64,000 nucleotides of DNA, from NCBI RefSeq assembly GCF_014645895.1, contig NZ_BMMP01000012.1, forward strand, positions 186,001-250,000. The letters run 5' to 3'. Both the position numbers and the translations under genes were made by a program. Shown here one piece after another: positions 46,130-54,448 of this stretch. The notes beneath the pieces are model-generated. The model was not told the DNA's origin. It did not search any database and saw only the letters and a list, made by a program, of their open reading frames with translations. This DNA is from Streptomyces daqingensis (GTDB lineage: Bacteria; Actinomycetota; Actinomycetes; Streptomycetales; Streptomycetaceae). Each line of letters begins with the position of its first letter. Position 1 is the stretch's first letter.

Positions 46130-47335
46130 TCACGCTTCGAGCGCGGCCAGGCGGGCATCGGCGCGGTCCGGGGCGTAGAGGTCCTCGACGACCACGGCGG
46201 CGGCTCCCGTCAGCCCGGCGCGTTCCCCGAGCCGGGAGGTGACCACGTTCAGGTGGGACGTGCTGCGGGGCAGTGCCCGCTGGTACAGCAACTCCCTTAC
46301 GCCGGTGAGGAACGGGGTTCCCGCGAGGTCGCCCGCGATCATCAGCACTCCCGGGTTGAGCAGCGTGACGACCGTGACCAGCACCGCCCCCACCCGTCGG
46401 CCCGCCTCCCGTGCGAGGCGCACCGCGTCCGGCTGGCCCGCGGCCAGGTGCTCGCGTACGCCTGCCACCGACGACGTCTCGATGCCCGCCTCCGCCAGCT
46501 GCTCCGCCAGTGCCCGCCCGCTGGCGACGGAGGCGAGGCAGCCGTAGGAGCCGCACATGCACAGCGCGTCCGGGCAGTCGTGGAGCCGGATGTGCCCGAT
46601 GTCGCCCGCACCGCCGTCGATGCCGCGGTAGAGGCGGCCGTCGGCGACGACGCCCGCGCCGATTCCCGTGGAGACCTTCACGAGCACGAAGGCGGCGCAG
46701 TCGCGGTGCCCGGCCCGGTGTTCGGCGTAGGCCATCAGGTTGGCGTCGTTGTCGACGAGCACGGGCACCGGCTCCGGGACGCCGGGGATGTGGCGCGAGC
46801 AGGCGTCCTGGAGCCGTTCGCGTATCGGGTACGCGTCCCAGCCCGGCATGATGGGCGGCTGCACCACCAGGCCGGACGTCCAGTCCACGGGCCCCGGCAC
46901 GGACAGGCCCACGCCGCACACCCGGTGGTGCGGGGTGCCGCTGCGCTCCAGCAGCTCCGCGAACCACCGCGCCAGCCGGTCCAGTACGTGCTCGGGGCCG
47001 TCCGCGAGCAGCATCGGCCCGGCGTGTTCCGCGAGGATGTTGCCGGCGAGGTCCGTCACGGCGGCGTTGGCGTCGCGCGTACCGAGGTCGGCCGCGAGGA
47101 CGACGGCGTGGTCCGTGTCGAACTCCAGTTGCGTGGAGGGCCGTCCGCCCGTCGGCGCCTCGACCGGCGTCGTGTCGCCCTCCCGCAGCCAGCCGGCCGC
47201 GAAGAGCTGGTCGAGGCGGTGCCCGACGGTCGACCGGGAGAGCCCGGTGGCTCTCAGGAGGGCACCGCGTGTGGTGGCCTTGCCCTCCCGGATGAGGCGC
47301 AGCAGATGCCCCGCGCTGGCCTGGTTCCCGGTCAT
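46130..47335 (-). CDS. ROK-family transcriptional repressor
   Basis: ROK regulator (NagC/XylR group), 401 aa. N-terminal winged helix (TTRGALLRATGLSRSTVGHRLDQLFAAGWL), then the sugar-kinase-like ROK domain starting at AADLGTRDANAAVTD with the zinc-binding CPDALCMCGSYGCL. It probably represses the sugar locus and is relieved by the imported sugar or a derivative. Embedded in the operon 7 nt after the second permease. Alternative: a sugar kinase, unlikely because of the DNA-binding domain. Confidence 0.9.
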   Translation of the reverse strand: MTGNQASAGHLLRLIREGKATTRGALLRATGLSRSTVGHRLDQLFAAGWLREGDTTPVEAPTGGRPSTQLEFDTDHAVVLAADLGTRDANAAVTDLAGNILAEHAGPMLLADGPEHVLDRLARWFAELLERSGTPHHRVCGVGLSVPGPVDWTSGLVVQPPIMPGWDAYPIRERLQDACSRHIPGVPEPVPVLVDNDANLMAYAEHRAGHRDCAAFVLVKVSTGIGAGVVADGRLYRGIDGGAGDIGHIRLHDCPDALCMCGSYGCLASVASGRALAEQLAEAGIETSSVAGVREHLAAGQPDAVRLAREAGRRVGAVLVTVVTLLNPGVLMIAGDLAGTPFLTGVRELLYQRALPRSTSHLNVVTSRLGERAGLTGAAAVVVEDLYAPDRADARLAALEA

Positions 47336-47342
47336 CTGCTCC

Positions 47343-48236
47343 TCAGCTCTTGTCCGCGCCGCTGGTCAGCCCCTCCGTCAACAGCCGCTCCGCGGCGAGG
47401 AAGAGGACGACCACGGGGATGGTCAGTACGACCGATCCTGCCATCAGCACGGTCTTGGACACCTCGACGCCGTTGGCGAGTTGCTGGAGGCCCAGGGAGA
47501 CCGTCCAGCTCTCCGGGGTCGCGGCGAGGAAGAGCAGCGCGAAGAGGAACTCGTTCCAGGCGATCATGAAGATGTACAGGCCGGTCGCCATCAACGACGG
47601 TGCGGCGAGCGGCAGTACGACCTTGCGGATGATCTGCAGCCGCGAGCAGCCGTCGAGCGCCGCCGACTCCTCGATACTGAACGGGATGGTGACGAAGTAG
47701 TTCTTCATCATGTAGATCGACACGGGCACGGTCTGCGCGATGTAGACGATCGCGAGGCCGACGAGGCTTCCTTGGAGCCCCATCCGCGCGAACATCACGA
47801 ACAGCGGCACTGCCAGCAGCGTCGCGGGAAAGAGGTAGACCGCGAGGAAGAGCGCACTGACGTGCCGGCCCCCGAAGAAGCGCAGCCGGCTCACGGCGTA
47901 GCTGCCGGGGATCGCGGCGAGCATCGTGAGGACGACGGCGCCGACGGAGGCGAGCGCCGAGTTGTAGAGCATGTCGAGGAAGCCCTGGCCGCCCTCGGAC
48001 GTCGGCTTGAGCACCTCTTCGTAGGTGCTGAGCGTGAACTCCTTCGTGCTCACCCAGAGCCGGCCGGGGTCGAGGAGCAGCGCGTCGATGGGTTTCACCG
48101 ACAGCAGCACCATGTAGTAGAAGGGTGCCAGCGTGATCACGGCCAGGAAGGCGATCACGACCCAGCGCAGCACACCGAACAGGCGCTCTTCGAACTGCGC
48201 CCGGCTGAAGGGCACTTGGCTGCGTGCGTCGCTCAT
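47343..48236 (-). CDS. Carbohydrate ABC transporter permease, MalG type
   Basis: Inner-membrane permease of a CUT1-type sugar importer, 297 aa, six membrane segments. The EAA loop that docks the ATPase is EESAALDGCSRLQIIRKVVLPLA. ATG at 48236 overlaps the stop of the partner permease by 4 nt. Pairs with the MalF-type protein. Confidence 0.94.
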   Translation of the reverse strand: MSDARSQVPFSRAQFEERLFGVLRWVVIAFLAVITLAPFYYMVLLSVKPIDALLLDPGRLWVSTKEFTLSTYEEVLKPTSEGGQGFLDMLYNSALASVGAVVLTMLAAIPGSYAVSRLRFFGGRHVSALFLAVYLFPATLLAVPLFVMFARMGLQGSLVGLAIVYIAQTVPVSIYMMKNYFVTIPFSIEESAALDGCSRLQIIRKVVLPLAAPSLMATGLYIFMIAWNEFLFALLFLAATPESWTVSLGLQQLANGVEVSKTVLMAGSVVLTIPVVVLFLAAERLLTEGLTSGADKS

Positions 48237-49297
48237 GATTCCTCCTGGACCTTCTTGCCGAAGAACGCGAAGTACAGGCCGAGCAGCACCATGAGGACCA
48301 CTGCCAGCACGAGGGCCTGGGCCGCCGCGGCTCCCACGTCGAAGCGTGCGGTGAGGAACTCGTAGACGCGGACCGCCACGACGTCGGTACCGGAACCGCC
48401 GCCGGTCAGCAGGTAGATGTCGTCGAACTTGTTGAACGTCATGATGAAGCGCAGCACGCACAGCAGCGCGATGACGGGCATCAGCTGCGGCAGCAGCACG
48501 TGGCGGAAGCGCTGGGTGGGGGCGGCGCCGTCGACCTTCGCCGCCTCCTCGAGTCCGTCCGGTACGGCCTGGAGCCGGGCCAGCAGGAAGAGGAAGGCGA
48601 AGGGGAAGTAGCGCCAGGTCTCGAAGGCGACGACGGTCAGCAGCGCCAGCGGTATCTCGAAGTGCAGCCCGAACAGGGCGACTTCGTAGGAGCGGGTGGA
48701 GAGGAAGGCCACCGGGTCGTCCCAGCCGAGGAGTTCGGCGCCCCACTCGTTGATGACGCCGAACTGCGGGCTGAGCGCGATCTCCCAGACGAAGGCCACG
48801 GCGACGACGGGCGCCACGTAGGGCAGCAGCATCGAGCCGCGCAGCAGTCCGCGCCCGCGGAAGGGCTCGCGCAGGGCGAGGGCGGCGATCAGGCCGAGGA
48901 GGATCGAGCCGGCCGTCGCACCGACCGTGTAGAGGAGCGTCGTCCACAGGCTCGACCAGAAGCCGGGCGAGCCGAAGACGGCGCCGAAGTTGTCCAGCGT
49001 CCAGTTGCCCAGCAGGCCCATGCCCTGGATGTCGACGAGTCTCGCGTCCTGGAAGGCCAGGAGGACCGTCCACAGGATGGGCAGGACTACCACGACACCG
49101 ACCACCACGAGGGTGGGGGTGACGAAGGCCAGGCCCGCGCGGTTCTCGCGGCGCGCCGCCGTGAGCGGGCCGCGCCGCCCGCGCGGTGCCGTGCCGCCGG
49201 GGCGTCCTCCGTCCCGCCCGTCCCCGGCGGCGTCCGCCTCGGGACGGCCGGCGGGCTGGGGGGCGCCGTCCGTTTCTCTCGTCGTGGAGTGCGTCAT
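48233..49297 (-). CDS. Carbohydrate ABC transporter permease, MalF type
   Basis: Partner permease, 354 aa, with a long hydrophilic Gly/Asp/Arg-rich N-terminus (1-50) and six membrane segments. EAA loop EEAAKVDGAAPTQRFRHVLLPQL. No ATPase gene occurs anywhere in this locus; in Streptomyces such CUT1 importers commonly share the multitask ATPase MsiK encoded elsewhere. The start may lie slightly inside the polar head. Translationally coupled to the MalG-type gene. Confidence 0.93.
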   Translation of the reverse strand: MTHSTTRETDGAPQPAGRPEADAAGDGRDGGRPGGTAPRGRRGPLTAARRENRAGLAFVTPTLVVVGVVVVLPILWTVLLAFQDARLVDIQGMGLLGNWTLDNFGAVFGSPGFWSSLWTTLLYTVGATAGSILLGLIAALALREPFRGRGLLRGSMLLPYVAPVVAVAFVWEIALSPQFGVINEWGAELLGWDDPVAFLSTRSYEVALFGLHFEIPLALLTVVAFETWRYFPFAFLFLLARLQAVPDGLEEAAKVDGAAPTQRFRHVLLPQLMPVIALLCVLRFIMTFNKFDDIYLLTGGGSGTDVVAVRVYEFLTARFDVGAAAAQALVLAVVLMVLLGLYFAFFGKKVQEES

Positions 49298-49373
49298 GGT
49301 GTGCGTACCTCGGGTGTGTGCGGACCTCGTCGGCCGTACGTAAGGGGGACCGGGTGGCGGCTCGGGCGCCGGT

Positions 49374-50795
49374 TCACTCCAGGGACCGGCGCAGGGCGTC
49401 GACTTCGTCCTGTGCTTCCCGGGCTGCCTCGCCCGGCGAGGTCTGGCCGCTGGTCATCGCCGACACGGCCTTGGGGACGGGCAGTTCGCCGTTGGTGGCC
49501 CCGACGAGGGCTCCTTCTCCCTCGGTGAAGCCCCACCGGCGCATGAGGCTGATGCCGTCCGTGAGCTGGTCCAGCAGGGAGTCGGAGTAGATGGAGTTCA
49601 GCGGCCGGCGGTTGGTGGCCTCGACGCCCAGCCTGCTGGAGCGCCACGCCTTCGTGTACTTGTCCGGGTCGCCGGGGGTGCCCTCGCGGACGGGGATCTT
49701 GCCTTCGGGCGCCATGCCGAACCAGTCCTCGTAGCCGCTGCTGAGCATGTGAGTGATGAAGCTCTTCGACGCCTTGGTCTCGGCGGTCTTGGTCGTCGCC
49801 CACGAGGTGATCTCGCCGAACTGGACGGGCTTGCCGCCGTCGGGACCCTTCAGTGCGGTGGTGATGCCGCTGTTCTCGGCGAGGAAGGAGCGGTCCTTCT
49901 TGCACTCGGGGCAGCTCGGGACGACGTCGGCGCGCTCGCCGGAGAGTTCGTCCAGCAGGAAGGAGGACCACACCATCATGGGCGACCGGCCGGCGAAGTA
50001 GGTGGCCCGCGTGGTGTCGACGGTCTGTGTGCCCCGGCCGCCGTGCTCGCGGGCGAGGGTGTCGTAGGTGGCGAAGGTGCGCCGGCAGGCGGGCGAGTCG
50101 AGGGCCACCTCGTCGTTCTCGACGAGCTGGCAGTCGTTGGCCAGCGCGATGTTCTCGAAGCTCTGCTGCGTGAAGAGGTCGGCCGGGTCCGTGGCGAGGG
50201 ATATGCCGTTCATGCGCCCGCGGTCGAGCTTGCGGGCCGTCTTCAGCATGCCGTCGTAGGTCTCGGGGGCGGGCAGCCCCGCCTTCTTCAGCAAGTCCTT
50301 GCGGTAGACGAGCAGTTGGACCCAGGAGTCGGACGGGACGCTCAGCCGGGTGCCGCCGTCGGAGGTGAGCTTCAGGGCGTTGGAGTTGAACGTTCCGGGG
50401 TCGAGGTCCTCGACGACGTCGGCAGGGGCCTCGGTGTTCAGCAGGCCGTTGCCGTACATCTGCCAGGCCTGGCCGAGCGGCAGCGAGCCGATCACGTCGG
50501 GGAGGTTACCCGCGGCGGCCGCGGACATGATCAGCTGCGGGAGCTGGCCCTCGTCGACTCCGACGAGCTTCACCTCCACGCCGCTCTTCTTCTCGAAGCG
50601 GGCGATCATCTTCTTCTGGGCGGCCATCCGCGCCGGAAGGTTGTCCAGCGTCCAGACGGTGATCTTCCCGTCGGCCTTGTCCGGTCCGGGCTCGGCCTGA
50701 GCCGTACAGCCCGCCAGCATCGCGGCGCACAGCGCCCCGGCCACGGCGGCCGCTGCCGACCGCCTCGTCCTCGAACGCCGCGTCCACATCTGCAT
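49374..50795 (-). CDS. Extracellular sugar-binding lipoprotein of the ABC importer
   Basis: Solute-binding protein of the CUT1 class, 473 aa. Lipoprotein signal with lipobox LAGC and lipidated Cys30, after an Arg-rich n-region (TRRSRTRRSA). The mature part reads KITVWTLDNLPARMAAQKKMIARFEKKSGVEV and VMTF-like sugar-binding features such as AFMVWSSFLLDEL. It delivers an oligosaccharide or glycoside to the permeases. First gene of the reverse operon; ATG at 50795 (or 50789) follows GAAGGGCGAGG. Confidence 0.92.
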   Translation of the reverse strand: MQMWTRRSRTRRSAAAAVAGALCAAMLAGCTAQAEPGPDKADGKITVWTLDNLPARMAAQKKMIARFEKKSGVEVKLVGVDEGQLPQLIMSAAAAGNLPDVIGSLPLGQAWQMYGNGLLNTEAPADVVEDLDPGTFNSNALKLTSDGGTRLSVPSDSWVQLLVYRKDLLKKAGLPAPETYDGMLKTARKLDRGRMNGISLATDPADLFTQQSFENIALANDCQLVENDEVALDSPACRRTFATYDTLAREHGGRGTQTVDTTRATYFAGRSPMMVWSSFLLDELSGERADVVPSCPECKKDRSFLAENSGITTALKGPDGGKPVQFGEITSWATTKTAETKASKSFITHMLSSGYEDWFGMAPEGKIPVREGTPGDPDKYTKAWRSSRLGVEATNRRPLNSIYSDSLLDQLTDGISLMRRWGFTEGEGALVGATNGELPVPKAVSAMTSGQTSPGEAAREAQDEVDALRRSLE

Positions 50796-50845
50796 GCCTC
50801 GCCCTTCACCTGCTTCCGCTCATCTGGCATGCATCTCAGCACCAC

Positions 50846-50863
50846 TTTTGTCTTTTCACAAGA
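50846..50863. promoter_or_regulatory. Candidate operator in the divergent sugar-locus promoter
   Basis: TTTTGT-CTTTTC-ACAAGA, 6-bp arms with one mismatch, in an AT-rich patch of the 147-nt gap between the binding-protein and MDR oxidoreductase genes. ROK repressors bind AT-rich inverted repeats in such places, so it is a plausible site for the ROK protein encoded at 46130. Confidence 0.4.
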
Positions 50864-50942
50864 CGTAACTCTCATGTACTTTCGACGAAACCCGGGAGGC
50901 CCGGTCCCGAGCCGAGCCCTGCCAAGTACTTCGGAGTGCGTT

Positions 50943-51989
50943 GTGGAGCGAGTCGTCCAGTTCACCGGCCCACGGAAGGTCGAGGTGGCCGAGCACGAGA
51001 GCGCGCCGCTTCCCCCCGGCCATCTGCGAGTGCGCACGCGCTACTCGGGCATATCGGCGGGGACGGAGCTGACCGCCTACCGCGGCACCAACCCCTACCT
51101 GACCCGCACCTGGGACCCCGAGGCACGCCTCTTCCGCGAGGGGGCGGCCGGTATCGCCTACCCCGTCGCCGGCTGGGGCTACTCGGAGGTCGGCGAAGTC
51201 ACCGAGGTCTCCCCCGAGTCGGCGGACCTGCCCGGGACGCCCGCCGTCGGCGACCTCGTCTGGGGCATCTGGGGGCACCGCAGCGAAGGCGTCGTCCCCG
51301 TCGAGCGCATGGCCGGGCACACCCTGCCGGACGGACTGAAGCCGCTGGCCGGGGCGTTCGCCCGCGTCGGAGCGATCGCCTACAACGCGGTGCTCGGGGC
51401 GGAGATCCATCTCGGCGAGGACGTCGCCGTGTTCGGGCAGGGCGTGATCGGTCTGCTGGCCACGCGCCTCGCACAGCTCAGCGGAGCCCGCGTGACGGCC
51501 GTCGACGCCCTCGCCGTACGGCTCGCCCACGCGCGGGAGCACGGCGCGGAGATCACCCTCAACGCGCGCGAGGACGAGGTCGCCGAGCGGGTGCACGAGG
51601 CGACGGGCGGGCGGGGCGCGGACTCCGCCATCGAGATCAGCGGCGCCTATCCGGCACTGCACGAGGCGCTGCGCTCCGTGGCCGTCGGCGGCCGGGTCGT
51701 GGCCTCCGGCTTCTACCAGGGGGACGGGGCAGGCCTGCGTCTCGGCGACGAATTCCACCACAACCGGGCCCAGTTGATCTGCTCGCAGATCGGCGGCGTC
51801 CCGCAGCAGCTTGCGGGCCGGTGGAGCGTGGAGCGGCTGCAGCAGACCTTCCTGCGGCTGGTCGCCGAAGGAAAGGTCGAAGTGGAGGCGCTGGTCAGCC
51901 ACGTCGTCCCCGTCGCTGAGGCAGCCGAGGCCTACACGCTGCTCGACGAACGCCCCGCGGAGGCCCTGCAGATCGTCCTCGAGTTCTGA
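50943..51989 (+). CDS. Zinc-independent MDR-family oxidoreductase
   Basis: Medium-chain dehydrogenase/reductase, 348 aa, of the group annotated as zinc-binding alcohol dehydrogenase. GroES-like domain first, then a Rossmann fold with VFGQGVIGLLATRLAQLSGARVTAVD. The catalytic zinc ligands are not visible: the usual GxCxSD reads YSGISAGTE and the GHE motif reads VAGWGYSEVG, so catalysis must be metal-free. It may oxidise or reduce a sugar hydroxyl. GTG at 50943 has GGAG 7 nt upstream; nothing conserved lies before it. First gene of the forward sugar arm. Confidence 0.88.
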   Translation: MERVVQFTGPRKVEVAEHESAPLPPGHLRVRTRYSGISAGTELTAYRGTNPYLTRTWDPEARLFREGAAGIAYPVAGWGYSEVGEVTEVSPESADLPGTPAVGDLVWGIWGHRSEGVVPVERMAGHTLPDGLKPLAGAFARVGAIAYNAVLGAEIHLGEDVAVFGQGVIGLLATRLAQLSGARVTAVDALAVRLAHAREHGAEITLNAREDEVAERVHEATGGRGADSAIEISGAYPALHEALRSVAVGGRVVASGFYQGDGAGLRLGDEFHHNRAQLICSQIGGVPQQLAGRWSVERLQQTFLRLVAEGKVEVEALVSHVVPVAEAAEAYTLLDERPAEALQIVLEF

Positions 51990-52151
51990 ACGGCCGTACG
52001 GACGGGGGCAGTCGGCCGCGCCCCCGCCGGCCGCGCCCCCGAGTCCCCTGACGGGACAGGCCGCCGGGACGTGACCGCGCCGCCCCGGACGCCCGCACCA
52101 CCGACGAGGCGAGAGCCTCCCCGCACCACCGCACACCGTGAAAGGCCCCAC

Positions 52152-52955
52152 ATGTTCCGAACCGCCTGCCAGGAACAGCTCCTCCCCGGGGAGACCCTCC
52201 AGCAGAAATGGGAGTTCGCGCAGTCCGCGGGCTACGACGCGATCGAACTCCGCGGAAAGGGCGGCTTCCACCTCCGCGACCGGCTGCCCGAGCTGCGCAA
52301 GGCCCTCGCCGACGGGGTCGTGATGCCGACGGTGTGCGTGGACATGCTGCACTTCATCGGCGCCTTCGACGAGGACCTGCGCCGCGACGCCGTCGAGCAG
52401 ATGAAGTCCCAGCTCTCGGTCATCGGCGAACTGGGAGGCGCCGGCGCCCAGACCCCCGCCTCGTACGGGATGTTCTCCCGCCGCCTGCCGCCCTTCCAGC
52501 CTCCCCGCAGCGAGGAGGAGGACCGCGACGTGCTGCTCGCGGGCCTCACCGAACTCGGCGAGCACGCCCGGCGGGAGGGCGTTGCGCTCTTCCTGGAACC
52601 CCTGAACCGCTACGAGGACCACATGGTCAACAGGCTTGACCAGGCAGTGGAGTTGATCCGCGCCGTCGGCCTGGACTCGGTCCGGATCGGCATCGACAGC
52701 TACCACATGAACATCGAGGAATCCGACCCGCCCGCGGCGATACTGGCGGCGGCCCCGTACATCGGCCACGCCCAGGTCAGCGACTCCAACCGCTTCCAGC
52801 CCGGAGCCGGGCACCTGGACTGGCCCGCGTGGCTCGGCGCGCTCGACGGCGCCGGCTACACCGGCCACCTCGCCCTCGAGTGCCGTCTGACAGGGGACGA
52901 CGCCGCTGAGGCCGTCGCATCCGTACCCGCGTTCCTCGCCAGGGCCGCCGCATGA
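52152..52955 (+). CDS. Sugar phosphate isomerase/epimerase-like TIM barrel
   Basis: AP-endonuclease-2/IolE-like TIM barrel, 267 aa. Probable metal ligands are the Glu in LFLEPLNRYEDH, Asp/His in IGIDSYHMNIEE, His in VSDSNRFQPGAGH and Glu in LALECRL. Members isomerise or dehydrate sugars and keto-inositols; some cleave 3-keto-glycosides. ATG at 52152 follows the short AAAGGCCCCAC leader. The stop overlaps the next gene by 4 nt. Confidence 0.88.
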   Translation: MFRTACQEQLLPGETLQQKWEFAQSAGYDAIELRGKGGFHLRDRLPELRKALADGVVMPTVCVDMLHFIGAFDEDLRRDAVEQMKSQLSVIGELGGAGAQTPASYGMFSRRLPPFQPPRSEEEDRDVLLAGLTELGEHARREGVALFLEPLNRYEDHMVNRLDQAVELIRAVGLDSVRIGIDSYHMNIEESDPPAAILAAAPYIGHAQVSDSNRFQPGAGHLDWPAWLGALDGAGYTGHLALECRLTGDDAAEAVASVPAFLARAAA

Positions 52956-54448
52956 GCCCGTCGTCCGCCGCCGCACGGGCGGCCGTACGCACCGAAGCCC
53001 GCTCCCCCGAAGCAGGCTCCCCCGAAATCCGGGCAAGCGCCCCCGCCGGCCGGACGCTCGGCACGGCCGGGCGCGCGAGGCTGCGCCGCGAAGCGCGGCG
53101 CGTGCTCTTCGGCAACTGGACGGGCAACTCGACCGTCCCCTCCCTCGGCCTCTACCCCCACCAGTGGAGCTGGGACTCGGCGTTCGTCGCGATCGGGCTG
53201 CGCCATCTCTCCCCGGCACGGGCGCAGCGCGAGCTGGAGACGCTGCTGAGCGCCCAGTGGGACGACGGACGTGTCCCGCACATCGTCTTCAACCCGCGTG
53301 TGCCGCTCGACGCGTACTTCCCCGGTCCCGACTTCTGGCGTACCTCCACGGCGGGCGCCGGCGCGGGGGCGCCGCGCACCACGGAGACCTCCGGCATCGT
53401 CCAGCCGCCTGTGCACGCACTCGCCGCCTGGCTCGTGCACGAGTCCGACCCCGCGGCGTCCCGCCGGCGCGGCTTCCTGGCCAGGGTGGCCCCGCGTCTC
53501 GCCGCGTGGCACCGCTATCTCGCGGCCCACCGCGACCTGGACGGCGGCGGACTCGCCTCGATCGTCCACCCGTGGGAATCCGGCATGGACAACAGCCCGT
53601 GCTGGGACGGTCCCCTGGCACGCGTGACACCCGCCCCGCCGGACTCGTTCCAGCGTGCCGACCTGACCCACGGAGCCGCCGCCGACCGGCCCACCGACCT
53701 GGACTACGGCCGGTACGTACGCCTTTCGGCCGACTACCGCGACCACGGCTACCGGGACGCGGACGCGCCGCACAGCTTCGCGGTCGAAGACCCCTCCTTC
53801 AACGCCCTGTTCGCCGCCTCGGGGTACGCCCTCGCCGGCATCTGCCGCGAACTCGGCGACGAGGCGGGAGCCCGCGAGCACAGCGACCACGCCGCGGCCC
53901 TCACGGAGGCGCTCGTCCGGCGCCTGTGGTCCGCCGAAGCGGGCCAGTTCCTCTGCCGGGACCTGCGCGCCGCCCCAGAATCCGGCCGAGCCGGCGGGCG
54001 GTTGATGGACGTGCGCAGCGTCGCCGGGCTGCTCCCCCTGATCGCGCCAGGCCTGCCCGGGGAGATCACCGGCGCGCTCCTGCGCACCGTCACGGGTGAG
54101 CACTTCGGCCTGGGCACCGAGGTGCGGCTGGTGCCGAGCTACGACCTGGAGGGACCGGCCTTCGACCCGTACCGCTACTGGCGGGGCCCGGCCTGGTTCA
54201 ACGTCAACTGGCTTCTGGAACGCGGTCTCAGGAGCTGCGGCGAGACGGAGCGAGCGGACGGGCTGCGCGCCGACGTGCTCGACGCGGCCGTCACGTCGGG
54301 CTTCGCCGAATACCTCGACCCGTACAGCGGGGCGGGGCGCGGCACGCGCGACTTCAGTTGGACGGCGGCCCTCGCGCTGGACCTTCTCGGGCGGCCGGAT
54401 TCCGGCGCCGCCGGCGAAGCCGAGGTTCAGCGGGGGGAGTTCACGTGA
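52952..54448 (+). CDS. MGH1-type (GH63-like) glycoside hydrolase
   Basis: (alpha/alpha)6-barrel glycosidase of the mannosylglycerate-hydrolase/trehalase-like group, 498 aa. Diagnostic stretches are SLGLYPHQWSWDSAFVAIGLRH near residue 65, HPWESGMDNSPCWD (acidic catalytic region) and YRYWRGPAWFNVNWLLERGL. No signal peptide, so it acts inside the cell on an imported glycoside such as a glucosyl- or mannosyl-glycerate-like compound; the substrate is inferred from family only. A Pro/Glu/Ser-rich head (about 1-40) is extra. ATGA overlap with the isomerase; GTGA overlap with the next gene. Confidence 0.88.
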   Translation: MSPSSAAARAAVRTEARSPEAGSPEIRASAPAGRTLGTAGRARLRREARRVLFGNWTGNSTVPSLGLYPHQWSWDSAFVAIGLRHLSPARAQRELETLLSAQWDDGRVPHIVFNPRVPLDAYFPGPDFWRTSTAGAGAGAPRTTETSGIVQPPVHALAAWLVHESDPAASRRRGFLARVAPRLAAWHRYLAAHRDLDGGGLASIVHPWESGMDNSPCWDGPLARVTPAPPDSFQRADLTHGAAADRPTDLDYGRYVRLSADYRDHGYRDADAPHSFAVEDPSFNALFAASGYALAGICRELGDEAGAREHSDHAAALTEALVRRLWSAEAGQFLCRDLRAAPESGRAGGRLMDVRSVAGLLPLIAPGLPGEITGALLRTVTGEHFGLGTEVRLVPSYDLEGPAFDPYRYWRGPAWFNVNWLLERGLRSCGETERADGLRADVLDAAVTSGFAEYLDPYSGAGRGTRDFSWTAALALDLLGRPDSGAAGEAEVQRGEFT

